Assembly: GCA_009781185.1 (NCBI GenBank)
Contig: WQYP01000022.1
Span: forward strand, 1-36,832
Direction of reading: 5' to 3'
Length of the DNA: 36,832 nucleotides
DNA from: Phycisphaerales bacterium
Lineage (GTDB): Bacteria > Planctomycetota > Phycisphaerae > WQYP01
The translations under genes were made by a program, and so were the position numbers. The notes under the pieces were generated by a model. That model saw nothing but the letters and a program-made list of their open reading frames with translations, was not told the origin of the DNA and did no database searches. Position 1 is the stretch's first letter. Every line of letters starts with the position of its first letter. Positions 9,190 through 18,526 of this stretch are shown here, piece by piece.

Positions 9190-9554
9190 GGTCCGGGAGA
9201 GAGCAGGCCATGCGGTTCTCCCCGAGTACCCCGGCTTTAGCGTAACTCCGGCAGGCTTGAGCCTCAGGGAGTTGGGTTGAGCGTGAGGGAGAGAGAGAAA
9301 CCCCACCTCATCCTTGGAAGCCACGCATTATCGGCACCTGTGCGGAAGCGGCACAAGAGCGAAGCTGCTTTCGGCACACCCAGCCGTTACCGGCCGCCGA
9401 TCGGGCGCGCGACGTTCGCCCCGGATCGTCCGCCGGAGTGACTGAGTCCATGATCGCACACGCAGGTTCCTGTCGAGGTCGCACACTTGCAGGAATCCGT
9501 CTGGCGCACGATCGTTTCGTGGGCTGGCGCGCGTGTGATAGTTAGGAGAGAGAT
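9190..9554 (+). ncRNA. Putative structured leader type 2, copy 2
   Basis: GGGAGA(9195-9200)/TCTCCC(9217-9222), CCGG(9231-9234)/CCGG(9248-9251), CACACGC(9457-9463)/GCGTGTG(9531-9537); aligned blocks with copy 1, ending at gene 9555. Confidence 0.5.
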
Positions 9555-10433
9555 ATGAAACGCCTTGCCTTGTTGTCTGCTGCAGTCGTCGTGACTTTAC
9601 TGGGAGCCTCCGCGGCTCAGGCCGGCACCTTGAAAGGTTCCGCCGGCAACGGCTGGCAGGATTTCCCGACCACTCTTAACAACTACACAGTCGTCAAGGG
9701 GATCCCGGTGAGCAACGATCCAAATCGGCCCTTCTGGGACAACCCCTCCAGCGACATCTCTTCCAGCCAGGGCGGCCCCTTCAACATCGGCAACTACCTC
9801 GTGACTCCTCCTAGCCAACGCTTCATCACCTCTCGTGTCAACGTACCTGGCGCCGGACTGACAAACCTCCAATGGTGGGGCAACACCGGATCCTACAGCT
9901 CCAATTTTGACCCCAATATGTGCTTCACTCAGGGCTACAGCACGGCCGACGTTTACGCCCAGATGTTGATGCAATCCGCCGGCGGCGCCAACAGAACTAT
10001 CGTCGGCTGGTACAACATCGACGATCCCTCCCAGCTGAACGTCATTTGGAATGGAAAGAGTATTAACAACGACCCCATCACTCCCTTCCAGCCTACGGGA
10101 GACTGGGGCTTCTATCTCCAAAATTCCAGTGGGAAAATTTTCTACATGGACGCGTCGCTGAACACGATCGATATGGGCAATCAGCATTTCGCCGTGTTCA
10201 TGGACACCGATAATAGTGTGCCGGGCGGTGAGGTCTACTATATAGGCATCGAAGATTCGGCGTACGGCACGCCTAAGCCTGAAGGCAACGGCGACTTCAA
10301 CGACTTTGTCCTCAAGGTCTGGTTTATGCCCGGCGGCAACCCGCCTCCGCCGCCCCCTGGCATACCGGAACCGGCCTCTTTGACGCTTCTTGGCGCGGGA
10401 GTCGTCGGACTCCTGATTCGCCGCAAGAGATAG
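9555..10433 (+). CDS. PEP-CTERM secreted protein, tandem paralogue of 8205..9080
   Basis: MKRLALLSAAVVVTLLGASAAQA signal peptide; high identity to the upstream gene; IPEPASLTLLGAGVVGLLIRRKR C-terminus. Confidence 0.88.
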   Translation: MKRLALLSAAVVVTLLGASAAQAGTLKGSAGNGWQDFPTTLNNYTVVKGIPVSNDPNRPFWDNPSSDISSSQGGPFNIGNYLVTPPSQRFITSRVNVPGAGLTNLQWWGNTGSYSSNFDPNMCFTQGYSTADVYAQMLMQSAGGANRTIVGWYNIDDPSQLNVIWNGKSINNDPITPFQPTGDWGFYLQNSSGKIFYMDASLNTIDMGNQHFAVFMDTDNSVPGGEVYYIGIEDSAYGTPKPEGNGDFNDFVLKVWFMPGGNPPPPPPGIPEPASLTLLGAGVVGLLIRRKR

Positions 10434-10461
10434 TATTTTCTCTCTCCCCTGATCTCCGCGG

Positions 10462-10489
10462 GCCGTCGGCGATGTGCGTCGCCGACGGC
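10462..10489 (+). terminator. Hairpin, probable terminator of the PEP-CTERM pair
   Basis: GCCGTCGGCGA-TGTGCG-TCGCCGACGGC perfect 11-bp stem just after the stop at 10433; T-tract weak (TTTCGG). Confidence 0.5.
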
Positions 10490-10504
10490 TTTCGGCATTG
10501 GGAA

Positions 10505-10566
10505 GAAGCCAGAAGCCAGAAGTTCGAAATAAGCCGCAAATTTGGAACCTTCTGGCTTCTGGCTTC
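10505..10566. repeat. GAAGCCA-iterated palindrome
   Basis: GAAGCCAGAAGCCAGAAG (10505-10522) and CTTCTGGCTTCTGGCTTC (10549-10566), perfect inverted repeat with 7-nt internal period. Confidence 0.85.
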
Positions 10567-10620
10567 CTATTTTGCACTACCTCCCGCTTCGCATACAATT
10601 TCATCGCTGGAGGATCGTTC

Positions 10621-12048
10621 ATGGCAAACCAGGTTTTTGATGTGGTGGTCATCGGGTCCGGGCCGGGCGGGTATGAGGCCGCGGTGCATGCCGCTCAATT
10701 GGGGAAGACCGTCGCTTGCGTCGAAAAAGCCGAGCTCGGCGGCACATGCCTGAACTGGGGCTGCATTCCCACCAAAGCGCTCATCCATGATGCGCATCTG
10801 TTTCATCAGGTCACGCACGAGGCGGCGACCTACGGCCTAGCCGTCGATACAAGCAAATTGCAGTGGGACAAAATCGTCGGACGTTCGCGGAGCGTCGCCA
10901 ATACGCTCTCCAACCAGATCGCGTTTTTGTTCAAGAAAAACAAAATCACCAGCATCAAGGGGACGGCGTTTGTCCGTCAGCCCCCGGCTCTGCCGGGGGT
11001 GGGTTTCGTCGAAGTGAAGGACGAAAGCGGGGCCATCGTCCAGACGCTGGAGGCGAAGAACATTCTGATCTGCACCGGGGCGCGTAATCGCGAACTGCCC
11101 GGCATGAAGCCTGACGGTACGACCATTCTCACCAGCCGCGAGGCGATGGTTCTCAAGGAGATCCCCAAAAAACTGATCATCATCGGCGCCGGAGCCATCG
11201 GCGTGGAGTTCGCTTACATCTACAGTACCTTCGGCTCGCAGATCACGCTGATCGAAATGATGGATAACATTCTGCCGATCGAGGATGAAGAAGTCTCCAT
11301 GCGATTGCGGACTCTTTTCAAGAGACGCGGGATGGACATTCGCACTAGGACTCGCACGGAAAAGATCGAGGCCCTCCCCCCCGATGCGACTGGCACCAAG
11401 GTTGCCGTGACGGATCTTGCGACGGGTCAGCAGGAGGTTTTGGAGGCGGATAAGGTGCTTGTTGCCGTCGGCGTTACCGGCAACTGGGAAACCCTCTTCG
11501 CGCCCGCCTGCCAACCGGAGATCGTCAAAGGGCACATCAAGGTCGGCAAGGATATGCAGACCAGCGTCAAGGGGATTTATGCAGCCGGCGACGTGATCGG
11601 TCCGCCGTGGCTAGCGCACGTGGCAACCATGGAAGCAAAAATCGCGATTGAGCGTATGTTTGATGTAAGCAAACGCGAGATGGATTACGGCTTGATCCCC
11701 GGATGCACGTACTGTGTGCCGCAGGTCGCGTCGGTGGGGCTGACGGAAAAACAGTGCAAGGAGGCGGGTCTGGCGTACGATGTCGGCAAGTGGCTGTTCG
11801 CCGCCAACGGCAAAGCCCAGGCGATCAACGCTACCGACGGCTTCGTCAAGCTGCTCTTTGCCAGGGAAACCGGCGAACTGCTCGGCGCCCACATGCTCGG
11901 CGCCGAGGTGACTGACATGCTCGCCGAACTCGTGCTGGCCAAGCGATTGGAAGCGACGCGTGAAGCCATCGCCAGCACGATCCATGCCCATCCGACGCTT
12001 TCGGAAGCGATCATGGAAGCGGCAGCCCAGGCCGCCGGCCATACGTAA
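10621..12048 (+). CDS. lpdA: Dihydrolipoyl dehydrogenase
   Basis: ORF 10474..12048; ATG 10621. VVVIGSGPGGYEAAVHAAQLG (FAD), GGTCLNWGCIPTKAL (redox disulfide), HPTLSEAIMEA C-terminal signature. Confidence 0.93.
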   Translation: MANQVFDVVVIGSGPGGYEAAVHAAQLGKTVACVEKAELGGTCLNWGCIPTKALIHDAHLFHQVTHEAATYGLAVDTSKLQWDKIVGRSRSVANTLSNQIAFLFKKNKITSIKGTAFVRQPPALPGVGFVEVKDESGAIVQTLEAKNILICTGARNRELPGMKPDGTTILTSREAMVLKEIPKKLIIIGAGAIGVEFAYIYSTFGSQITLIEMMDNILPIEDEEVSMRLRTLFKRRGMDIRTRTRTEKIEALPPDATGTKVAVTDLATGQQEVLEADKVLVAVGVTGNWETLFAPACQPEIVKGHIKVGKDMQTSVKGIYAAGDVIGPPWLAHVATMEAKIAIERMFDVSKREMDYGLIPGCTYCVPQVASVGLTEKQCKEAGLAYDVGKWLFAANGKAQAINATDGFVKLLFARETGELLGAHMLGAEVTDMLAELVLAKRLEATREAIASTIHAHPTLSEAIMEAAAQAAGHT

Positions 12049-12104
12049 CGCGGGCAGGATGATGGACATTTGTTTACTTGAAGTGCGGAGGCTAGAATTT
12101 AAGC

Positions 12105-12317
12105 ATGTTCGAAGATCTGAGGGATTTTCTGCGAGCCGAGCCATTTGTGCCGTTTCGCATTGTTCTTGCGAGCGGCTCCACGTACGACGTCACAACGCCG
12201 TACCAGATCGCCATCGGCAAGACGCAACTGGACTATTATTTTCCGAAATCAGATCGGAAAGCGGTACTACGCCAGAACCAGATTGTTGCCTTTGAGACTT
12301 TCGGGCCCGCCTCATAA
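12105..12317 (+). CDS. Small conserved hypothetical protein (70 aa)
   Basis: MFEDLRDFLRAEPFVPFRIVLASGSTYDVTTPYQIAIGKTQLDYYFPK...; the FxPFRIxLxxGxxYxV pattern resembles small proteins common in planctomycetes. Confidence 0.6.
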   Translation: MFEDLRDFLRAEPFVPFRIVLASGSTYDVTTPYQIAIGKTQLDYYFPKSDRKAVLRQNQIVAFETFGPAS

Positions 12318-12331
12318 CGCGGGCAAAAAGG

Positions 12332-12396
12332 ATTTTCGATTTTCGATTTTTCAATTTTCGAGTAGTGCAAAATTGAAAATTGAAAATCGAAAATTT
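12332..12396. repeat. TTTTCGA/TCGAAAA-iterated imperfect palindrome upstream of lepB
   Basis: attttcgattttcgatttttcaattttcg ... aaaattgaaaattgaaaatcgaaaattt. Confidence 0.8.
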
Positions 12397-12423
12397 CATC
12401 ATAGTCGCGAGATATTAGCCCAG

Positions 12424-14460
12424 ATGTCCAACACGCCAAGCAATCCCTTTGACCCGCAGCAGCCCCCCCCTCTCACTTCCAAGGGCCCGTGGCTCTACTC
12501 CGGCGGCGCACAGCCGACGCCTTCCTACATGCCACCCGCACCGTCCCCTCCTCCACCGCAAGCATCCACGTCAACGCCGCCGAAGCCCACTGCCGCTCCG
12601 GCAGCACCACCTACCCACCCACCCGCCGCCAGCAAACCCGAAGAAGACGCCTCCTTGGCCGGCATCATCGACACCATCGAAGCGGTCATCATCGCCTTGA
12701 TCCTCGCTCTGAGTTTCCGCGCGTTCGTCGTCGAAGCGTTCGTCATCCCGACCGGCTCGATGGCGCCGACGCTCCTAGGCGCCCATTTCAACGTCGTCTG
12801 CGACAACTGCGGTTACGCTTTCCCCCGCAACGCGAGCCTGCAATATCAGCGGGACAACCTGGGTGAAAGGCCCATCGTCGATGCGGGCCCGCATGCCGAG
12901 CTCGTTTCCAATCGGACTGTCCCCTCCGACGGCGGTTGCGGCAATGACCGCGGACCTTGCCCGCTGCTGTGTCCGAATTGTCAGCACATCATTCCGTTCG
13001 ACAAGCTTCCGCAGGCCTTGCCGCCGGAAATGATCAGCGAGGATGGCCTACTCAAACCGCGGAAGATTTACGACCCGCGGACAGGGTCCAATCGCGAAGT
13101 TCCTTTCGCCTGGGCCAACAATGGCGATCGCATTCTCGTGCTCAAATACATCTACTCGTTTATCGACCCTAAACGCTTCGACGTCATCGTGTTCAAAGAG
13201 CCCATGAATGTCAAAGACAACTATATTAAGCGTCTCATCGGGCTGCCGGGGGAAACCGTTGAAATCATCGGCGGCGACATTTTCATCACCCCTCCCAACG
13301 CCAACACCAACGATCTCACCCAACGGGTCATCGCCCGCAAACCGCCACACATTCAGAAGTATCTCTGGCAACTGATCTACGACAACGATTACTACCCCCT
13401 TGACGAAAACCAGCAGCGGGTCCGGCAAGAGGGCCACGGCAACGTCCCCGCCGAATTCTTCCTCTGGCGGAATCCCTGGCGCGGCGCCGGCCCCACCGCC
13501 GAAGCATGGTACAACGCCCACAAAAATGGCGTCGCCAGCATCGGCGGCCCCGAAGTCCACTACACCGCCGACGCCCCCGGCAAACTCGAATTCGTCCCTC
13601 GCGATCCCTACACCTACAATATCCTCGGTTACAACAACGACATCATGGACCTGACGGCGGCGGCGGGGTACCGCTTCCAGAGCCTCTTTCCCGTGGGCGA
13701 TCTGCATTTGGAAACCGTCTGGACGCCGGTGGAGAGTCAGGGGACATCTATTCGAATGGCCGTCGGACCGCCGCGGAATCTCTTCTGCGTGACTTGGTCG
13801 GAGAAGGGAATTGCTCTGGAACGCCATAACGTGGCGACCGGCTCTTTTGAACCGGTCAAGATCGACACGCTTGTGTCCGTGGCTCCGCCCCCCCCCCTCA
13901 AAGCGGGACAAGCTTATCATGTGGAATTGAACAACGTCGACCGATCCGTTCAATTTTTCATCGACGGCCGGATGGTGTTGGAGCATCTCACGACCTGGAC
14001 CGCCGCCGACGCTCGCGCAGAAGCTTTGGATATCCAGGATTCCGCGAAGAAAGCGATGGACTCTCAGGACCCCACGAAGTTGGAAGGCTTCATGCCGGTC
14101 ATCGCGATTGAGGTCGGAGGCCGTTGCACGTTGAGCCATCTCAAGCTGATGCGAGATTTGTATTACACGCAAAGCGATTCTTCGCGTCCGACCACCGCGA
14201 ACATGTTCCATCCGCTGACGTTGGGGCCGGACGAGTTTTTCGCCCTGGGCGACAACTCGCGCAGTTCCCTCGACGGGCGTGGCTGGGATGTGGTATCCCC
14301 GGCACTGGACGACCTGGGCACCCGCCGCGGCATCGTGCCCCGACGCTATCTCCTGGGCAAAGCCTTCTTCGTCTACTGGCCGGCGGGACACCGATTGACA
14401 CATCTTGACATCGACGTGCCACTGGTGCCGAACACTGGCGAAATGCGATTCATCCGATAA
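12424..14460 (+). CDS. lepB: Signal peptidase I with zinc-ribbon-like and large beta-rich insertions
   Basis: ORF 12145..14460; ATG 12424. TM helix then FVIPTGSMAPTLLGAHF (catalytic Ser), DNYIKRLIGLPGETVEI (catalytic Lys region), FFALGDNSRSSLDGRGWDVV (box E). Confidence 0.9.
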   Translation: MSNTPSNPFDPQQPPPLTSKGPWLYSGGAQPTPSYMPPAPSPPPPQASTSTPPKPTAAPAAPPTHPPAASKPEEDASLAGIIDTIEAVIIALILALSFRAFVVEAFVIPTGSMAPTLLGAHFNVVCDNCGYAFPRNASLQYQRDNLGERPIVDAGPHAELVSNRTVPSDGGCGNDRGPCPLLCPNCQHIIPFDKLPQALPPEMISEDGLLKPRKIYDPRTGSNREVPFAWANNGDRILVLKYIYSFIDPKRFDVIVFKEPMNVKDNYIKRLIGLPGETVEIIGGDIFITPPNANTNDLTQRVIARKPPHIQKYLWQLIYDNDYYPLDENQQRVRQEGHGNVPAEFFLWRNPWRGAGPTAEAWYNAHKNGVASIGGPEVHYTADAPGKLEFVPRDPYTYNILGYNNDIMDLTAAAGYRFQSLFPVGDLHLETVWTPVESQGTSIRMAVGPPRNLFCVTWSEKGIALERHNVATGSFEPVKIDTLVSVAPPPPLKAGQAYHVELNNVDRSVQFFIDGRMVLEHLTTWTAADARAEALDIQDSAKKAMDSQDPTKLEGFMPVIAIEVGGRCTLSHLKLMRDLYYTQSDSSRPTTANMFHPLTLGPDEFFALGDNSRSSLDGRGWDVVSPALDDLGTRRGIVPRRYLLGKAFFVYWPAGHRLTHLDIDVPLVPNTGEMRFIR

Positions 14461-14469
14461 GCTCGTGAT

Positions 14470-14564
14470 CTCGTAAAATTCGTGGTGGGGTTCATGGCGT
14501 TTAACAAGTTTAGCCGCGAGCCGACAGGCGGGCGTTTTTCCACGAATTGAACGAATTTTACGAG
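14470..14564. repeat. CTCGTAAAATTCGTGG palindrome with nested GTTTAGCCGCGAGCC element
   Basis: CTCGTAAAATTCGTGG (14470-14485) versus CCACGAATTGAACGAATTTTACGAG (14540-14564), enclosing GTTTAGCCGCGAGCCGACAGGCGGGCG. Confidence 0.75.
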
Positions 14565-14607
14565 TCAGATGGCTGCCTAAAATGTCATGCAACCGAACGG
14601 GATTGGA

Positions 14608-16239
14608 TCACGCCAAATCCGTGGTCAGCCAGCGGCGATAGGCGTCGCGGAGGATCAGGGCGGAGGCGAGGAGGAGGAGGACGGCGAGGAGGAGGAAGTG
14701 GGGGAGGGCGAGAAACTTGCTCAAGGTGTTGGAGGAGCCGATGAACAGAAACGGCAACCCGACGCAGAAAACCATGTAAATGGCAACCGAGAGAACCATG
14801 GAACGATAGCGAAGGAACCAGAAAAAGATCGCGAAAATCGGAATCTGAACGATGGCGGTGGCGGCGAGGATGAGCCAGTAATTAGCGGTGGCGAGGAACT
14901 CGGGTTGCAGAACTGCCGCGGCAAGAAAGAAGGTCAGCGCCATGGCAAACCAAACCTGGGCGATGGATAAGGCGACCGCCGCGGCTCGCTGCCGGAGATA
15001 GTTTTTGCGGGGGACAGGGCGAAGGGAGTCAACGCCAAGAGTTCGCCATACCTGCATGCCGCACGACAGCAGGATGAGCAGAGGAAAAAAGAAGAGCGGA
15101 ACAAAAGCGATTTGGATATCCACACGATTGGTGTTGCCGGGGATGAGATGCGAAATGAGAAGGAAGACGAGGAGGATCATCAGGACGAGTCCGGCGAAAA
15201 ACAAGGGAGGCGTGGCGGGTTGGCCGAGCTGCCAGCGTTGAAGTTGGCGGAAAAGAGAAGTCGGGCGCGACTCGGCGAGGCGGGCGAGCACGCGGCGGGA
15301 GGGGGATTGCGTGAAGCGAACGACGCGGTTGTTGTAGTTGATGCGGAAAGACTCGCCGTAGGAGAATTGGGGCGAGGAGAAGGCTTGCCATCCGTAGATT
15401 TGCGTGGTGCGGTGGTATTCGGGCATTTCTTCGCGCAGGGCCAGGAGGCGCTCCACCAGACGGAATAGGAAAAAGCACGCGACGGCGATCAGGAGCAGCG
15501 GCGCGAGAATGGCAGGGCTGGTGAACCAGTCGCGGAGGGCGTTTTGTCCCCATGAAGAAAAGGCGCCGAACCAGACGGCCAGGAAGAGCACCGCGAAAGG
15601 CAAGCTGTTCAGATAGGAACACCAGAGAATGAGGGTAAAGAGAAGCGAACTGGCGGCGAAGACCGGCAGCGGCGAAAGCGAAAAACCAAAGCTCACGGTC
15701 AGCGGCCACAAAATCATGACGGGCAATACCAGCGCCGCGGCAACGATCAGATGCGGCCGTCGATAATGCGGAACAAGCACCGCTCGCGGCGAGGCGATCT
15801 GCTGCTTGAGAAGGAGCACCACGTGCATGACGAATAGGAGGAAGACAAAGAAGAACGCGCCGTTGATCGCGCGCATGAGGTGATTGTATTTTTCCTGGAT
15901 CGCATGGCGGGTCTGGTCGTCGGCGAGGTGGCGGTTTTGTTCTTCCCAAACATGGCGGGTTTGTGCGTCGAGGTGGGGCGGGATGTGGGAGATGACGTTG
16001 ACGTGGGTGGGGGTGCGGAATTGGACGATGCTTGCCACCAGGGAGCAGATGCCGATGAGGAGCATGAATGTGGCGAGCCACATCATTTTGTTGCGTAGGT
16101 AGGTCCGGAGGATGTGGGGGTAGGGGCTTGTTGAACGGTTTTTGCAAGTCCGCATGTTCAAGGCGTCCGAGCGTTCGCCTATCGGCTCGCGGCTAAACGT
16201 TTTTGGTCGCCCACCGGGCAAGTTTGTTGGTTCATGCAT
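14608..16239 (-). CDS. Polytopic membrane protein, probable ABC-2-type permease partner
   Basis: Multiple hydrophobic segments; start overlaps the end of the adjacent ABC ATPase. True start may be internal (MMWLATFMLLIGICS) because the N-terminal ORF portion is translated repeat (see findings). Confidence 0.7.
   Translation of the reverse strand: MHEPTNLPGGRPKTFSREPIGERSDALNMRTCKNRSTSPYPHILRTYLRNKMMWLATFMLLIGICSLVASIVQFRTPTHVNVISHIPPHLDAQTRHVWEEQNRHLADDQTRHAIQEKYNHLMRAINGAFFFVFLLFVMHVVLLLKQQIASPRAVLVPHYRRPHLIVAAALVLPVMILWPLTVSFGFSLSPLPVFAASSLLFTLILWCSYLNSLPFAVLFLAVWFGAFSSWGQNALRDWFTSPAILAPLLLIAVACFFLFRLVERLLALREEMPEYHRTTQIYGWQAFSSPQFSYGESFRINYNNRVVRFTQSPSRRVLARLAESRPTSLFRQLQRWQLGQPATPPLFFAGLVLMILLVFLLISHLIPGNTNRVDIQIAFVPLFFFPLLILLSCGMQVWRTLGVDSLRPVPRKNYLRQRAAAVALSIAQVWFAMALTFFLAAAVLQPEFLATANYWLILAATAIVQIPIFAIFFWFLRYRSMVLSVAIYMVFCVGLPFLFIGSSNTLSKFLALPHFLLLAVLLLLASALILRDAYRRWLTTDLA
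16171..16200. repeat. Second copy (inverse) of the GTTTAGCCGCGAGCCGAYAGGCGRRCG element
   Basis: GCGTTCGCCTATCGGCTCGCGGCTAAACGT is the reverse complement of a near match to 14509-14535. Confidence 0.8.
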
Positions 16240-17134
16240 GATGGAACTCCAGGAAAATTTCGTCGAGGTTGAGGTCTTCGACTTCGATGGTGGCGTGAAG
16301 GTCGGAAGCGAGGCGAGCGAGGAGTTCGGGGGTGAGGTTGCGGAGGGTGATGCGGGCGTTTGGGCCGGAGATTTCTTCGGAGAGGGTGTGGGGGAGATTC
16401 AAGGGCGTCGGCAGCGGGGCGTTCGCTGTGATGCGGAGGCGTTTGACGTGGTCTTTGAGGGTGTCGAGGGAATCGTGATACACGACTTGGCCGTCTTTGA
16501 GGATGGCGACGCGGTCGGCGACGCGTTCGAGGTCGGCGGTGATGTGGGTGGAAAAGAGGATGGTGTGGGGGGCGTCGGTAGAGTCGCTGACGATGTCGAG
16601 GAGTGTGGCGAGGAAGGCGCGTCGTGCGACGGGGTCGAGAGCGGCGGCGGGTTCGTCGAGGATGAGCAGGTCGGGGTGGTGTCCGATGGCGAGGAGGATG
16701 GCGAGTTTTTGGAGTTGTCCGGAGGAGAGTGGGCCGATGGTGGCGTTTTCGGGGAGTTCCCATTCGTGGAGGAGGCGGTCGATGAGGGGGCGGTCCCAGC
16801 GTGGGTAGAAGCTGGCGGTGTAGTCGATCATGTGGCGGACCTTCATCCAGGGGTAGAGGGTGATGAGCTGTGGGACGTAGCCGAGGCGAGCCTTGGCGTC
16901 GGGTGGGAGGTTCCAGGCGTCGTGGTCGAGGGTGGTGATGGAGCCTGAGTTGGGGCGGATGAGGCCGAGGATAGCTTTGAGAAGCGTAGTTTTACCGGCG
17001 GCATTTTTGCCCAGAAGGCCGACGACGGAGCCGGGAGGAATGGACAAGTCGAGATCTCGCAAGACATGATTTTGTTTGTAGGATTTATTGACGGCGATGC
17101 AGTCGATAACAGGTGAACTGATCATGGGAAACAT
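16232..17134 (-). CDS. ABC transporter ATP-binding protein
   Basis: GLLGKNAAGKTTLLKAILGL (Walker A), LSSGQLQKLAILLAIGHHPDLLILDEPAAALDP (signature and Walker B). Confidence 0.92.
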   Translation of the reverse strand: MFPMISSPVIDCIAVNKSYKQNHVLRDLDLSIPPGSVVGLLGKNAAGKTTLLKAILGLIRPNSGSITTLDHDAWNLPPDAKARLGYVPQLITLYPWMKVRHMIDYTASFYPRWDRPLIDRLLHEWELPENATIGPLSSGQLQKLAILLAIGHHPDLLILDEPAAALDPVARRAFLATLLDIVSDSTDAPHTILFSTHITADLERVADRVAILKDGQVVYHDSLDTLKDHVKRLRITANAPLPTPLNLPHTLSEEISGPNARITLRNLTPELLARLASDLHATIEVEDLNLDEIFLEFHHA

Positions 17135-17166
17135 CCTTACAAGCGGTAACGCATATAGCCCCGGCT

Positions 17167-17583
17167 TTAGCCGGGATTGGCTTCCGAATCTCGATCGAAA
17201 TTCTCCAGAAGTGGCGCAAGCAGATCCATCACTTGCTGTTGCGTGAGGTTAAGCTGATAAGCGGTCGCGGCGACCTGGCGGAGAAGAGGAAGAAGAGCTT
17301 GACGCCGTTGATTGAGAGGGATTTTGACGGGGGATGGCGGGAGGATGCGCATGCCTTGGCCTGGGGCGAGTTCGACGAGGCCGTCGCGCTGGAGGAGCGA
17401 ATAGGCCTTGGAGACGGTCATGGGATTGACCTGGAGTCTCTGTGCGAGGGTGCGAACGGAGGGCAGAAATTCGCCAGGCTGGAGACGTTTGGAGGCAATC
17501 AGCGAGCGGACCTGGTCGATGAGCTGACGATAGATCGGAACGCCGGAGGTGGGAGAGACGGAAATAAGAAGGGCAGAGTCCAT
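17167..17583 (-). CDS. GntR-family regulator (YtrA-like)
   Basis: GVPIYRQLIDQVRSLIASKRLQPGEFLPSVRTLAQRLQVNPMTVSKAYSLLQRDGLVELAPGQGMRI is a GntR winged HTH; upstream of the ABC operon. ATG 17583 preferred over 17619. Confidence 0.9.
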   Translation of the reverse strand: MDSALLISVSPTSGVPIYRQLIDQVRSLIASKRLQPGEFLPSVRTLAQRLQVNPMTVSKAYSLLQRDGLVELAPGQGMRILPPSPVKIPLNQRRQALLPLLRQVAATAYQLNLTQQQVMDLLAPLLENFDRDSEANPG

Positions 17584-17669
17584 GCGTATTAGTGTAGCAA
17601 TACACCAGGACGCCGTCAAGCCGTTAAATCGTGAAGTCGTTAAATCGACTTGACGATTGAACGGTATTG

Positions 17670-18512
17670 CTATTCGCCGAAGATGCCTTGCAGGTACGCG
17701 ATGCTTTCCTCGGCCGCTTCTTTCGGGCGGTCCGGATAGGTGTAAAGCTCCACCGTCAGGAAACGATGGTATTTGATCGCTAACAGGGAGTTTTTCAAGG
17801 CGGACCAGTCGATCGTGCCTTGGCCGGGGATGAGGTGGTAATGTTTGCGGTGAGGAATATCTTCGATGTGGCAGTTCCAGATGCGGCCGCCGAGGAGTTT
17901 GAGGATGTCGGGGATCGATTCGCCGATGACCACGGAATGGCCGATGTCGAGATTGGCGCCCAGCATCTTCGAACCCAGGCGATCGATCAGCTCGCGAAGT
18001 TCGTGAGCGTATTCAATGAACAGGCCCGGCTCGCACTCGATGCCGATCTTGATTTTCAATTTTTCGGCGGTCTCCAGAATTGCCGCCAGCGATTCGCGAA
18101 GCTGCTTCATCGCGGCCTCCGGCGGCATCGTCGGCAGAGCCTTGCCGGAAGTGATCGAAATGGTGTCTGCCCCCACAGCCTCGGCGAACTTCAGCGTGTT
18201 ATGAATCATCCGAATACGATCGGCGCGGTGGGCGGGATTAGGCGAGATCAGTGACGGCTCGAAGAACGGTTCGGGCGGGGCATCTTGCCAGTAGCCGAAA
18301 GTGCAGTTGGCGTTGACATTGCTGACCGCGAGTTTCAATTCGCTGAGTTGGCTGCGGATTTTTTCAACCACCGCTTCGTCGAAGGAGTCCGGGTACCAGT
18401 GCGGCTTGTCGGCGAGGATTTCCACGCCCGCATACCCCGCCGCCGCGATGGCGGTCAGGGCTTCCGAAAGCGAATGCCGGGAAAAGGCGTTGGTGGAAAA
18501 GGCGAGTTGCAT
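17670..18512 (-). CDS. Sugar phosphate isomerase/epimerase (xylose isomerase-like TIM barrel)
   Basis: MQLAFSTNAFSRHSLSEALTAIAAAGYAGVEILADKPH ... IGIECEPGLFIEY ... LGANLDIGHSVV ... NCHIEDIPHRKHYHLIPGQGTIDW. Confidence 0.87.
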   Translation of the reverse strand: MQLAFSTNAFSRHSLSEALTAIAAAGYAGVEILADKPHWYPDSFDEAVVEKIRSQLSELKLAVSNVNANCTFGYWQDAPPEPFFEPSLISPNPAHRADRIRMIHNTLKFAEAVGADTISITSGKALPTMPPEAAMKQLRESLAAILETAEKLKIKIGIECEPGLFIEYAHELRELIDRLGSKMLGANLDIGHSVVIGESIPDILKLLGGRIWNCHIEDIPHRKHYHLIPGQGTIDWSALKNSLLAIKYHRFLTVELYTYPDRPKEAAEESIAYLQGIFGE

Positions 18513-18526
18513 GTGGAACTCCTGTT

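Noticed and set aside
7893-9554. Known riboswitch (cobalamin or c-di-GMP)
   Set aside because: I could not find the B12 box or the GEMM core motifs in either leader type; left as unknown structured RNA.
13048-14592. 514-aa minus-strand ORF antisense to lepB
   Set aside because: Shadow ORF; lepB has clear catalytic motifs and no family is recognisable in the antisense frame.
16142-16948. 268-aa plus-strand Gly/Val/Glu-rich ORF
   Set aside because: Antisense shadow of the ABC ATPase.
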